From Vibrio ostreae (GTDB lineage Bacteria > Pseudomonadota > Gammaproteobacteria > Enterobacterales > Vibrionaceae): a DNA stretch of 64,000 nucleotides. The position numbers and the translations under genes are program-made. Positions 8,978-16,707 of the stretch are shown in pieces. Location of the stretch: NCBI RefSeq assembly GCF_019226825.1, contig NZ_CP076643.1:1922001-1986000 (forward strand), given 5' to 3'. The number at the start of each line of letters is the position of its first letter. The stretch's first letter is position 1. Under the pieces are notes generated by a model. The model had not been told where the DNA came from. It saw nothing but the letters and a program-made list of their open reading frames with translations, and ran no database searches.

Positions 8978-9427
8978 CAATTCGTCTTCCTTTACGTAGG
9001 TTTTTTCAATTATCCCCACCGTGCCCTGCCGCAAGCAGAATGCATCGGTTGGCATACAGATAGCAAAAACCTGACCATCTGGTTAAAAACAGAAAAACTA
9101 GATAAAAAACCAACACAATCAATAAGATAAATAAAAACCATAAACATCAAAAATAATTCATACAAAAAGTGATTGCATAACTCATGTGCACAATACGCAT
9201 ACCATGCTCTTAAATTGTGCAGAGAAAACAATCATCTATTGGTACGCCATCCAGATAACTATCAACATGGCACAAACGAACGCCGATGTTCAACACGGCC
9301 TGCCAGCCGATCAGCGACAGTAGTCACCAGGAAAAATCGATAAAGGTAAGAACATCGTGCATAAAAAAAGCCCATGTAAGCATGGGCCTTTTTGTCAAAA
9401 CTCGATGTCAGGGAAATTCAATATCAA
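8978..9427. other. ompK upstream region, with a possible small transcript
   Basis: This 450-base gap holds the ompK promoter in its A+T-rich left part. From about 9240 it becomes balanced in composition and ends in a perfect terminator hairpin, although no gene precedes that hairpin on the plus strand. A short RNA ending there is possible but is supported only by the terminator. Confidence 0.3.
9363..9394. terminator. Two-way terminator-like hairpin
   Basis: The stem GCCCATG/CATGGGC has an A run before it and a T run after it, so it can terminate on either strand. It lies just left of the accessory block and would end minus-strand transcripts leaving that block. Confidence 0.7.
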
Positions 9428-9601
9428 CTAGCGTAAAATAAATTTATATAACAAATAGTTAGAAATGTGCTCGTTATCGATACCATGCGCAGAATTTTTT
9501 TGATTTTTTTCTGATCGTCGACGTTTTAGTTCGGCTTTGGCCCAGGCTGAGAATTCTTGCATATCCTGACGAAGCTTTTGTTTCTCTTTAGCGGTAAGCA
9601 T
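9428..9601 (-). CDS. Small charged protein of unknown function (57 residues)
   Basis: An intact 57-codon ORF from an ATG at 9601 to TAG. The protein starts MLTAKEKQKLRQDMQEFSAW, is followed by a strongly basic helix (AKAELKRRRSEKN) and ends YLLYKFILR. I do not recognise the family. A second copy of its central part lies at 12181-12303, nearly identical through QEFSAWAKAELKRRR and broken by a stop. There is no clear ribosome site; the frame is open a further 17 codons upstream without another ATG. Its repetition at the same end of both modules is the main reason to treat it as a gene. Confidence 0.5.
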   Translation of the reverse strand: MLTAKEKQKLRQDMQEFSAWAKAELKRRRSEKNQKNSAHGIDNEHISNYLLYKFILR

Positions 9602-9717
9602 TCGCGGGCTAAATGCCGTTCTATTAACCTTCTTAAGGAAAAATACTTGTTAGATGAGGTACTTTAGTTAGTCTCTCGTGGCAAAGATTTATTGAGAGCA
9701 AGGCCAATAACAAAGGC

Positions 9718-9743
9718 AACAGGCGAGGTTTACCTCGCCTGTT
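9718..9743 (-). terminator. Hairpin downstream of the cupredoxin gene
   Basis: A perfect 11-bp stem, AACAGGCGAGG/CCTCGCCTGTT with a four-base loop, lies 45 bases after the cupredoxin stop. The following minus-strand bases are only moderately T-rich. Confidence 0.6.
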
Positions 9744-9787
9744 ATTTACGGGCGTTAACTTGGACTTGAGTGTTATTATATTCTTTA

Positions 9788-10270
9788 TTATTTACGGATG
9801 TTTTCCAGAAGATAATCAACTCTCTGTGGCTTTAAATGTGACTTGGCTTTTAAGCTAGGGAGCTTCTTTTCTACTTTGTCTAGGTTTGTTGCTCGACCTA
9901 CTTGGATCATTCCCACCATCCCCATCATAAGATGAGGGGGACAGTAGTAGATATGAATACCTTCGGTTGCTAACTTTACAGTCGTTCTTTTATCCATTTG
10001 TGTTTGCCAACGCTTTGTACTTGCTGGTGTAATAAACGATTGTGCGTAATGACCGGAATGTTCAGGTATAAAAACCACGGTATCTCCAACCTCAGCTTGA
10101 ATCACTGCAGGTTCAAATACCATTGATTCATTGCCCGCGTAATTCAACATTTTTATGGTCCATTCTTTTGCCTGAGCTTGTGAAGTGAGCATAAACAAGA
10201 TAACGAACACTAGCTTAGTAAAATGGCGAAAAATGTGTTTGCTGTTGTTCCGCAACTCTAACTCTGTCAT
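9788..10270 (-). CDS. Pseudoazurin-like cupredoxin (periplasmic blue copper protein)
   Basis: A 160-residue secreted type 1 copper protein. The hydrophobic N-terminal segment (about residues 18-34, ending QAQA) looks like a Sec signal. The copper ligands are visible in pseudoazurin spacing: His74 in SGH, then Cys110, His113 and Met118 in YYCPPHLMMGM (Cys to His +3, His to Met +5, as in pseudoazurin). A basic C-terminal tail of about 35 residues follows the fold. The ATG overlaps the stop of the upstream binding-protein gene (ATGA), so the two are translationally coupled. No nitrite reductase is near, so an electron-transfer role in denitrification is unsupported; a role in metal handling with its partner is inferred. 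Confidence 0.85.
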   Translation of the reverse strand: MTELELRNNSKHIFRHFTKLVFVILFMLTSQAQAKEWTIKMLNYAGNESMVFEPAVIQAEVGDTVVFIPEHSGHYAQSFITPASTKRWQTQMDKRTTVKLATEGIHIYYCPPHLMMGMVGMIQVGRATNLDKVEKKLPSLKAKSHLKPQRVDYLLENIRK

Positions 10271-11373
10271 AGAGATGTTCCATCTAAATCAATCGTGAAA
10301 GTCCCATGAGGGTTAACAGGCAGATACTTCTCATAGAAATTAAGATAGTTTTTCTCAGGTTGTAGATCTTCAAATAGCCCTGGGTACAGGGATTTTGCCA
10401 AATACTGAATCATGGTGTAGTCGATGATACTTCGAGAAGCTCCTTGATAAACTCCGTGAATCCTACCATTTTTCACAGCAGGTAAAGAGCTCCATCCCGG
10501 ACGCAGGGAAAAGCCCGCCAAGCGAAGTTGAGCTTGCTCATGGGAGATGCCTTCCCCCATTGTCATCGCATCTTTTTGTTTTACGTTTTCCGTACCTGCG
10601 ATGAATATAACCTCTGGTTTAGATGCTATTACTTGCTCTGGATTAATCGGCCCCCACCACTCAACAAATGGTGCAGCAATATTTTCTGCTCCGGCCAAAT
10701 CAAGCATTGCTCCCCACATATTTTTACCATAAGTGAAGCTATACTCTGATGGCCCTTTGTTACCAAACTCAACGTAAACACGTGGTTTAGGTCGGCCAGA
10801 TTTTTTAATCCGGGATTGAATATCTTCTATCGCTGATTGATACTCGTCTGCAATCTGCTTGGATCGTGCGATTTGATTGGTAAGCTCGCCAATAACTAAA
10901 GTGCTTTTAATATGACGCTCTAAAGTTTGAGCATTGTAATCCAAAACGACCACTGGAATTCCCGCGTCTTCTAAGCGGTCTATATCAAAGCCAAGACCTT
11001 TATATTGCCAGTCTGCCAGTACAACAACATCCGGTTTTAAACTGATAACTTTTTCTATTGAGAATGTTTGTGCCTCTACCTCACCGACATCGACAATATT
11101 GTCTAAGTCTGGGCGTACTTCGACGTATTGCTTCCAACTCGCTGGTCGCCATACCTGCCAAGTATCTTTAGAAATACCTACGATATTGTCCAACGCTTTA
11201 TCTGTACCGACTGCTATGTAATCTTCAGCGTAAAAGCCAAGCACAACACGTTTTGCTGGTACATTGATGTTGATTTCGCGGCCCAGTACATCTTCAATAG
11301 TTCTTATTTCAGCCTGAACTGACCATGAGATCAGACTAGTAACCACAGCAGCAATTAGTAATTTAAACTTCAT
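10267..11373 (-). CDS. ABC transporter periplasmic binding protein, iron-complex type
   Basis: A 368-residue class III periplasmic binding protein (Peripla_BP_2, FepB/BtuF type). A Sec signal peptide ending WSVQA precedes the mature start EIRTIEDVLGRE; there is no lipobox. The two lobes contain PAKRVVLGFYAED and SIEKVISLKPDVVVLADW in the first and YSFTYGKNMWGAMLDLAGAE with INPEQVIASKPEVIFIAG in the second, joined by a long helix. No ABC permease or ATPase gene is adjacent, so it must borrow a transporter or act with the overlapping cupredoxin. A Fur-box match about 80 bases upstream suggests induction in low iron. The ligand (siderophore, heme or free iron) is not known. Confidence 0.88.
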   Translation of the reverse strand: MKFKLLIAAVVTSLISWSVQAEIRTIEDVLGREININVPAKRVVLGFYAEDYIAVGTDKALDNIVGISKDTWQVWRPASWKQYVEVRPDLDNIVDVGEVEAQTFSIEKVISLKPDVVVLADWQYKGLGFDIDRLEDAGIPVVVLDYNAQTLERHIKSTLVIGELTNQIARSKQIADEYQSAIEDIQSRIKKSGRPKPRVYVEFGNKGPSEYSFTYGKNMWGAMLDLAGAENIAAPFVEWWGPINPEQVIASKPEVIFIAGTENVKQKDAMTMGEGISHEQAQLRLAGFSLRPGWSSLPAVKNGRIHGVYQGASRSIIDYTMIQYLAKSLYPGLFEDLQPEKNYLNFYEKYLPVNPHGTFTIDLDGTSL

Positions 11374-11452
11374 ACGTAAATCTCTATGTTATTAGTTTAT
11401 TTAAATGTTAGATGGAGAACCATTTTTCATGCTTATAGTACACATTAATGGT

Positions 11453-11471
11453 GATAATACTAATTATTTTC
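11453..11471 (-). promoter_or_regulatory. Candidate Fur box
   Basis: GATAATACTAATTATTTTC agrees with the 19-base Fur consensus at 15 positions by eye. It lies about 80 bases before the binding-protein ATG, upstream of a plausible minus 10 element (TACTATAAG). Confidence 0.6.
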
Positions 11472-11983
11472 ATTTGCGTACAAAAGGCAAGCCATTCGGC
11501 TTTAAGTTGGGTAATCGCTACTCTGAACTAGCCGCATTGACGCGAACCTAAACTGGTTTTACCAGTGGTGTATCAGTACGATCCAATGTGACACGTCTTT
11601 GCCCCGAAATCATTTCGCATTTAATTCCTGACCACTTTCTTAAGTCAGTTATTGACCGACTTTTCTTGATGACAGATTATGAACCTAGTTGAACACTTGC
11701 AGCTATACAGACATGTTCTGCAATTTATGAGTGAAAGGAAGAATAAGACCTATATAACGGTATGTTGCTGCGATGCCATACAAACGATCAAGGAATCAAT
11801 ATACTTTTCCTAATCTGACAGAACCCTTTTAGACCATAAGGTTCAGCAAGGCTTGGTCCAGAATTACCACAGAAGATCAGTCTTCAACTCTGTGATAATG
11901 ATGATCGGTTTGATGTATATGAAATGATGGCCGGGGCTCCATCATCGGCCCGTGTGTTTCTTAACTACTTACATTTGCCAAAC
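11472..11983. other. Anonymous stretch with short open frames
   Basis: No gene is recognised in these 512 bases. A 44-codon plus-strand frame runs from an ATG at 11679 to 11813 (starting MNLVEHLQLYRHVLQFMSER), directly after another open stretch ending YEPS at 11692. A further open frame begins near 11842. These could be decayed gene remnants. Nothing matches a family I know. Confidence 0.3.
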
Positions 11984-12146
11984 GGCCAGCATCACAATGA
12001 ACATCACTGCGAAGAAACCAAATACCTCCGCAAGATTTTGAGGATGAAGTGAGAAACCATAAAAAAGCCAGTCAGAAACTGACTGACTTTTCATTTATTT
12101 TCTAAGACCTGATTAGCTATTTATAATCAGCCCTACTCCCACTCGA
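11984..12146. repeat. Displaced copy of the guaA tail region
   Basis: This stretch repeats 16633-16798 in the same orientation. The first 45 bases are identical, the hairpin region is similar, and the last 18 bases, containing the final codons of guaA read on the minus strand, are identical (12129-12146 and 16781-16798). Overall agreement is roughly four fifths by eye. It is the strongest sign that foreign DNA entered at the guaA 3' end. Confidence 0.8.
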
Positions 12147-12180
12147 ATATCAACAAGCATGAAATCTAACTAAATAACAG

Positions 12181-12303
12181 CTAGTTAGAAATACTACCTT
12201 CGCCGATACCATCATCGATACCATGCAAAGAATTTTTTTAATTTTTTGCTGCTCGTCGACGTTTTAGTTCTGCTTTGGCCCAGGCTGAGAATTCTTGCAT
12301 ATC
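12181..12303 (-). pseudogene. Broken copy of the 57-codon small ORF
   Basis: The minus strand encodes MQEFSAWAKAELKRRRAAKN and then a TAA at 12238-12240, where the intact copy at 9428-9601 reads on. Similarity continues after the stop (LHGID, then a final TAG at 12181). The sequence upstream of MQEF is unrelated to the intact copy, so the first 13 codons are missing. Confidence 0.65.
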
Positions 12304-12401
12304 AGATCTAAGAATTGTTACTGGAATCCTACCGAAAAATTTAGTTGTGTTATGACATAACTCGCTACAAGGGCAAAAAAGTTTGCCCTTGCAATCGCAA
12401 A

Positions 12402-13283
12402 TTATGCGTCAGCGCCGCCTAGAACTTTGTCTAGTTGCATTTCTGTCAAAACACGGTCTTGAATAGGTTGTTTGGCACCGTTAATTTCATCCACCCCCCA
12501 AACTAAGCCAACAGGTGTGCGTGTTGGGCGCTTACCAGCAGGCATGTCTGCGAGAGCTAAATAAGCATCTACGACCATTTGTGGATCAGGTGCTTGATCA
12601 CTCTGCATAAATTTACCGAATTCTTCGAACATGGAGGCTGGGATGTTTGCCAATTCACCGTAGCTGTCCAGTATGTCTATACGTGATGGTTGTTGCCCTG
12701 ATGCGCTTAAACCTGTTGGGAATGGACCAGGTTGTACGATGGCGACATCGATACCGAATGGCGCTACTTCGTAGCGTAAACCTTGAAGGTAGCCTTCTAA
12801 AGCATGTTTGGTTGCAGCGTAGGTAGAGAAATAAGGAGCTGAAATTTGGCCAACCATGGATGAGGTATTGATGATAAGACCAGACTTAGCGTCACGCATC
12901 GCAGGTAAAACGGCCAGAATAGTGCGCATAGCGCCATAGTAGTTGGTTTCCATCTGCTCGCGAGCTTGATCAATACTAAATGCTTCGGTAATACCAAGGT
13001 ACATTACGCCAGCATTGTTTAGCAAAACATCAATTTTCCCCGCTTTATTTAGTACGCCCGCAATGGCGTTTTTGACTGATTCGTCGCTGGTAACATCCAT
13101 ATCAACAACTTGGATTGAATCGCTATACGCTTCCAACTCTGCTCTAACTGTAGCATTTTTACCTTCTGGACTGCGCATAGTGGCGAACACCTGGTAGCCT
13201 TTATCGGCAAAATCTTTTACTGATTTTTGACCAAAGCCACTGCTGCTTCCTGTAATCACGATGCTTTTCTTTGTTTCACTCAT
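12402..13283 (-). CDS. SDR family oxidoreductase
   Basis: A 293-residue classical short-chain dehydrogenase/reductase. The Rossmann nucleotide motif TGSSSGFG lies near residue 12, DMDVTS and LLNNAGVM follow, and the catalytic Ser (INTSSMVG) and Tyr-Lys (YAATK) are in place. The substrate is unknown; the C-terminal third is longer than the minimal fold, as in YkvO/retinol-dehydrogenase-like SDRs. The ATG at 13283 faces a divergent TetR gene, with two TACC-N4-GGTA palindromes between them, so the TetR protein probably represses it. It is the first full gene inside module B. Confidence 0.92.
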   Translation of the reverse strand: MSETKKSIVITGSSSGFGQKSVKDFADKGYQVFATMRSPEGKNATVRAELEAYSDSIQVVDMDVTSDESVKNAIAGVLNKAGKIDVLLNNAGVMYLGITEAFSIDQAREQMETNYYGAMRTILAVLPAMRDAKSGLIINTSSMVGQISAPYFSTYAATKHALEGYLQGLRYEVAPFGIDVAIVQPGPFPTGLSASGQQPSRIDILDSYGELANIPASMFEEFGKFMQSDQAPDPQMVVDAYLALADMPAGKRPTRTPVGLVWGVDEINGAKQPIQDRVLTEMQLDKVLGGADA

Positions 13284-13311
13284 TTGTCTTTCCTATTTAT
13301 TTGCCAATTAA

Positions 13312-13325
13312 GTACCATTCGGTAC
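13312..13325. promoter_or_regulatory. Candidate TetR operator 1
   Basis: GTACCATTCGGTAC, an inverted repeat with TACC and GGTA arms, lies 29 bases upstream of the SDR start in the divergent region. Confidence 0.6.
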
Positions 13326-13358
13326 AATAAGAGTGAAAGAAAACCCTGTCAACTTAAA

Positions 13359-13372
13359 ATACCAGTTGGTAC
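13359..13372. promoter_or_regulatory. Candidate TetR operator 2
   Basis: ATACCAGTTGGTAC has the same TACC-N4-GGTA core as operator 1, 47 bases away, and sits immediately before the tetR-type ATG, where it would also block that gene. Confidence 0.6.
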
Positions 13373-13376
13373 AAAA

Positions 13377-13985
13377 ATGAATTCAAATCCAGTGAAGCCT
13401 TCAAGGGGGCGACCAAAGACCTTAGATCGTGATCATGTTTTAGATATCGCAATGGATTCTTATTGGAAAGAGGACATAAGTAGTTTATCTATTAATGAAA
13501 TTTGCAGAAGATCGGGTATATCGAAGCCTAGTCTTTATCGTGAATTTTCAAATGAAGATGGCTTAATGAAAGCGGTTCTTATCAAGTATCAAGAACAAAT
13601 ACTAAGCCCTGTACAACAGATGTTAAATAGTGACTCTCCGTTTCGAGAAGCGCTTGATAACCTTGTGTCATTTGCCACGTCAGCAAATTGTCATCATGAA
13701 TCCCCAATGGGATGCCTTTTTATAAAAATGCGTGAATCGCGAATGCACTTAGGCGAAGCAACACTCGCACAAGTTGATTTTCTTGAGGAGCAAGGTTTAT
13801 CTACTTTCAAAGAATGGGTAAAACGTTCAAAGGACAAAGGAGAGTTTTCTGCAGATATGTCTCCAGAGTTTGCAGCTATCTATATCGATGCGCAGCTGAT
13901 TAATGCTTCGACACTGCTGGCTCATGGAGAAGATCCTCAAACTGTGAAGAAGATATTATTCGTCGCTTTCTCTATGTTGGGATGA
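13377..13985 (+). CDS. TetR/AcrR family transcriptional regulator
   Basis: A 202-residue regulator whose N-terminal helix-turn-helix (about residues 15-60, INEICRRSGISKPSLYREFSNEDGL) is typical of TetR proteins; the ligand domain follows. The frame is open 50 codons further upstream, but the ATG at 13377 begins the normal RGRPKT lead-in and the upstream part covers the divergent SDR start and operator, so it is excluded. Paired palindromes in the divergent region suggest that it represses itself and the SDR gene. The inducer may be a reactive or lipophilic carbonyl handled by the SDR, but that is inference. Confidence 0.92.
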   Translation: MNSNPVKPSRGRPKTLDRDHVLDIAMDSYWKEDISSLSINEICRRSGISKPSLYREFSNEDGLMKAVLIKYQEQILSPVQQMLNSDSPFREALDNLVSFATSANCHHESPMGCLFIKMRESRMHLGEATLAQVDFLEEQGLSTFKEWVKRSKDKGEFSADMSPEFAAIYIDAQLINASTLLAHGEDPQTVKKILFVAFSMLG

Positions 13986-14081
13986 CGGTTTACGTCAGTT
14001 CAGAATTCCTGCAAAGGAGCTCATTTTTTACACCGACTGACTTTTTCCGGCATTGAGTGTCAACCGAGCCTTGTTCTCTAC

Positions 14082-15569
14082 TCAGCTCGTAGGCCCCAAT
14101 GTATTCAATGCTGCTAGCTTTGAAACAATATTGACTGCATCGGGGATTTTATCCTTGTGAGTATTTCCATAACCAATGACGAGTCCGCGATGATTGCCGT
14201 GATCTTCACTATAAAATGGAGACAGCGCATGTACCGCAATACCGAATTCCTGTGCTTTTTTAGCAATATGTGTATCATCGAGAGTTGATGGTAACTGTAA
14301 TGTCAAATGCATGCCAGCAAAGCCACCAAGAATCCAATCTTCTGGAAAATGTTGAGAAAGCACAGCCCTCAGCACTTTCTGTCGCTCCCTATAAATACGC
14401 TTCATCCGACCAAGATGGCGTCCAAATTCACCAGAGGTCATAAAATTGGCCAATGCCAATTGTTCAATCTGATTACCACTTTTTAAAACCGCTGCCAGTA
14501 TTGAACGAGTTTGATTTATAAGATTTTTAGGAAGAACCATAAAACCGATTTTTAACGAGGGATACATTGTTTTGCTAAACGAACCAATATAGATGACAGG
14601 CGCATTTTCTATTAATCCTTGCATACTAGAAATGGGAGAACCGAAATGCCGAAACTCGCCGTCGTAATCGTCTTCAATAATCCAAGATCCTATTTTCTGG
14701 GCATATTCAATGAGATCAAGTCGGCGCGAAACAGAGAGAACAGCACCCGTTGGATACTGATGCGCTGGTGTGGTAAATATCAATCGCGGCTGGCTGATAC
14801 GAGAGAGGTTGGCAGAGCTAAATACATTAATACCTTCCTTATCGACAGGGATAGGGACCACATTTAGATCATGTTTGCTCAAAACAGATTTGGCGCCAGA
14901 GTAGCAAGGATCTTCGATCCACACCGTATCTTGTCGGTCGGTGATTAATGCAATGCAGACATCAAGAGCTTGCTGTGCACCTGCGGTGATAACGATTTGG
15001 TTTGGTTCACATTGAACTCCTCGTAAAATATGCAAATGATTGGCGATAGCCTGCTTTAACGAAGGTTCGCCTAGCGGATCGTGATTCAATAATAAATGTT
15101 GATTAAGCTGCTTAGATGCACGTTCTAACGAGCGACGCCAAGCCGTCAATGGAAAATCATTTAAGGCAGGAATTCCAGGTGCGAGTGACGCATTATTGAT
15201 TTCAGTTGTGTGTTTTTTGTGTGCGAACTCATCCCACCTTGTAGCAAGGCTGACTGGTGTTCCTTTTGCTAGGTGTTTGGCAGAGCGTCTTTGTGCCGCT
15301 TGGAGACTTAAGCTAGCCACCTTAGTACCTTGCTTCTCTGCAATAATGAACCCCTCCGCTGTTAACTGTTCATAGACAAGAACGACCGTATTGCGTGATA
15401 CACCAAGATCGCTAGCTAAAGCACGTGTTGAACTTAGTCTAGTACCTGCGGGTAACCGACCGGACAAAATGGCTTGCTGTAAACGCTCGACTAATTGTTT
15501 TTGCAGGGAAAGCTTTTTACCCGTGGGGGTTTTAGCTTGTGGATCGAGAACGCCTATTATATCAATCAT
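14082..15569 (-). CDS. MocR-type PLP-dependent transcriptional regulator (GntR-aminotransferase fusion)
   Basis: A 495-residue protein joining a GntR winged helix (about residues 20-90, GRLPAGTRLSSTRALASDLGVSRNTV) to a fold-type I aminotransferase-like domain. The PLP-binding features IEDDYDGEFRH and the lysine in GSFSKTMYPSLKIGF are present. Members such as GabR and PdxR sense PLP or its adducts. An ATG at 15611 would add 14 residues, but it would put the GTGGTAC direct repeats inside the coding region; I start at 15569 just after them. It diverges from a GNAT acetyltransferase gene, the likely target. Closeness to PdxR versus other MocR groups cannot be judged here. Confidence 0.9.
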   Translation of the reverse strand: MIDIIGVLDPQAKTPTGKKLSLQKQLVERLQQAILSGRLPAGTRLSSTRALASDLGVSRNTVVLVYEQLTAEGFIIAEKQGTKVASLSLQAAQRRSAKHLAKGTPVSLATRWDEFAHKKHTTEINNASLAPGIPALNDFPLTAWRRSLERASKQLNQHLLLNHDPLGEPSLKQAIANHLHILRGVQCEPNQIVITAGAQQALDVCIALITDRQDTVWIEDPCYSGAKSVLSKHDLNVVPIPVDKEGINVFSSANLSRISQPRLIFTTPAHQYPTGAVLSVSRRLDLIEYAQKIGSWIIEDDYDGEFRHFGSPISSMQGLIENAPVIYIGSFSKTMYPSLKIGFMVLPKNLINQTRSILAAVLKSGNQIEQLALANFMTSGEFGRHLGRMKRIYRERQKVLRAVLSQHFPEDWILGGFAGMHLTLQLPSTLDDTHIAKKAQEFGIAVHALSPFYSEDHGNHRGLVIGYGNTHKDKIPDAVNIVSKLAALNTLGPTS

Positions 15570-15570
15570 C

Positions 15571-15601
15571 GTGGTACCATAAAGTTCATCTCTAGTGGTA
15601 C
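15571..15601. promoter_or_regulatory. Candidate MocR binding repeats
   Basis: Two direct copies of GTGGTAC at 15571 and 15595 lie 24 bases apart between the divergent MocR and GNAT genes. Spaced direct repeats are the usual target form for MocR dimers. Confidence 0.5.
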
Positions 15602-15661
15602 TTTTTATCATATCACTGTTTTTCTATATTAGTTGTCGCTTGCAACAAAAAGGGAAATAAG

Positions 15662-16375
15662 ATGACCGTTCGATTTAACGAATTTCAACAACCTATCGGC
15701 GAAGATTTAACAGAGTGGACAGAGGCTGAACTACCAGAGAAAACCGCATTTTTAGGACGATTTTGTCGTTTAGAGCGTTTAGATGTAACAAAGCACGTTG
15801 AAGCACTTTATGAAGCATTTAAAGATAGCCCCGACGCACGTCATTGGACTTACCTTCCCTATGGGCCATTTAGCTCTTGTGATGAGTACCGACAGTTTTT
15901 ACTGACGATGGAAGGTCTAAGTGATCCATTCCATTATACAGTGATTGATCTCTCAACAAACGAGCCAGTTGGAACCATTGCTTTAATGCGGATGGATGTT
16001 GCGAATGGAGTAATAGAAATTGGTCATCTAGTCTATTCTCCTAGGATGCAAAGAACACCAATCTCTACGGAAGTCATGGCTATCTTATCTCAATATGTTT
16101 TCGAAGAGTTGGGGTATCGTCGCTTGGAATGGAAATGTGATGCTTTAAATGAGCCATCAAGAGCTGCTGCTCAACGTTTTGGTTTTACCTTTGAAGGCAT
16201 CTTCCGCCAACTACAGGTCACTCAAGGACGAAATAGAGATACCGCTTGGTATTCACTTCTCGACTGTGAATATTCAATGCTTAAATCTGCATATCAAAAT
16301 TGGCTAGCTCCACAAAACTTCGACAAGTCAGGTCAACAACTAAATAAACTGGCAGACCTCATCAACACACTTTAG
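15662..16375 (+). CDS. GNAT family N-acetyltransferase (RimJ/RimL-like)
   Basis: A 237-residue acetyltransferase of the Acetyltransf_3 type. The core covers about residues 35-190, with the substrate strand EIGHLVYSPRMQRTPISTEV and the acetyl-CoA region, and the late segment EPSRAAAQRFGFTFEG typical of RimL-like enzymes that acetylate small amines or protein N-termini. GGGAAATAAG lies right before the ATG. It diverges from the MocR regulator with direct repeats between them. This pairing is common in proteobacteria and suggests inducible acetylation of an amine or toxin; the substrate is unknown. Confidence 0.92.
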   Translation: MTVRFNEFQQPIGEDLTEWTEAELPEKTAFLGRFCRLERLDVTKHVEALYEAFKDSPDARHWTYLPYGPFSSCDEYRQFLLTMEGLSDPFHYTVIDLSTNEPVGTIALMRMDVANGVIEIGHLVYSPRMQRTPISTEVMAILSQYVFEELGYRRLEWKCDALNEPSRAAAQRFGFTFEGIFRQLQVTQGRNRDTAWYSLLDCEYSMLKSAYQNWLAPQNFDKSGQQLNKLADLINTL

Positions 16376-16590
16376 TTCCATCTGAACTTAAGCATCAAGA
16401 CCGTCCCCCCCAATCTGTAGTGTTCATGTTTAAGTCATCGATGCCAAAAATCCAAAAATCATCTAACGCCCATAAATGTAATGATGTTTGCGCTTCTTTT
16501 CGTCGTTAATATCATAAGGCTTTTTGAACACTTACATTCAAGCCATTTAAGTTCATGACATAATCAGACTTCGCGTAGATAAAGCTATTT

Positions 16591-16707
16591 CTAGTCGTTG
16601 TAATTATACAGCCACTGCCCCAAAAAATAGAAGGCCAGCATCACAATGAACATCACTGCGAAGAAACCAAATACCTCTGCAAAGTTTTGAGGAAAGCAAA
16701 AATCCAT
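16591..16707 (-). CDS. Small hydrophobic protein of unknown function (38 residues)
   Basis: A short frame reading MDFCFPQNFAEVFGFF and on through one hydrophobic helix to LYNYND. It begins in the T tract of the guaA terminator and has no ribosome site, so it would need its own promoter or readthrough. The matching part of the displaced copy near 11984-12060 keeps the same reading with mostly silent changes (for example AAC/AAT and GCA/GCG), which favours coding. The displaced copy differs at its ends and has no matching start. I do not recognise the family. Confidence 0.4.
   Translation of the reverse strand: MDFCFPQNFAEVFGFFAVMFIVMLAFYFLGQWLYNYND

Larger units (their letters stand above)
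9400..12146. mobile_element. Accessory module A in the guaA-tail array
   Basis: From left to right this unit holds the 57-codon charged ORF, the cupredoxin and binding-protein pair, anonymous sequence, a copy of the small membrane frame, a terminator-like hairpin and a copy of the last bases of guaA. The right end (11984-12146) is an imperfect direct repeat of the native guaA tail at 16633-16798. The left end is less certain; ACTCGAT at 9400-9406 matches the guaA-tail core. No recombinase is present. Boundaries and mobility are inferred from repeats only. Confidence 0.45.

Noticed and set aside
9700..9760. Possible integron attC site with the sequence GGGCGTTAAC after a perfect hairpin
   Set aside because: The ends do not fit the paired R and L core sites, the stem is too regular and short for a VCR, and the hairpin suits a terminator for the cupredoxin gene.
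11679..11813. A 44-codon plus-strand frame as a real gene
   Set aside because: It has no ribosome site, no known domain and lies among other short open stretches; it is mentioned only in the region note.
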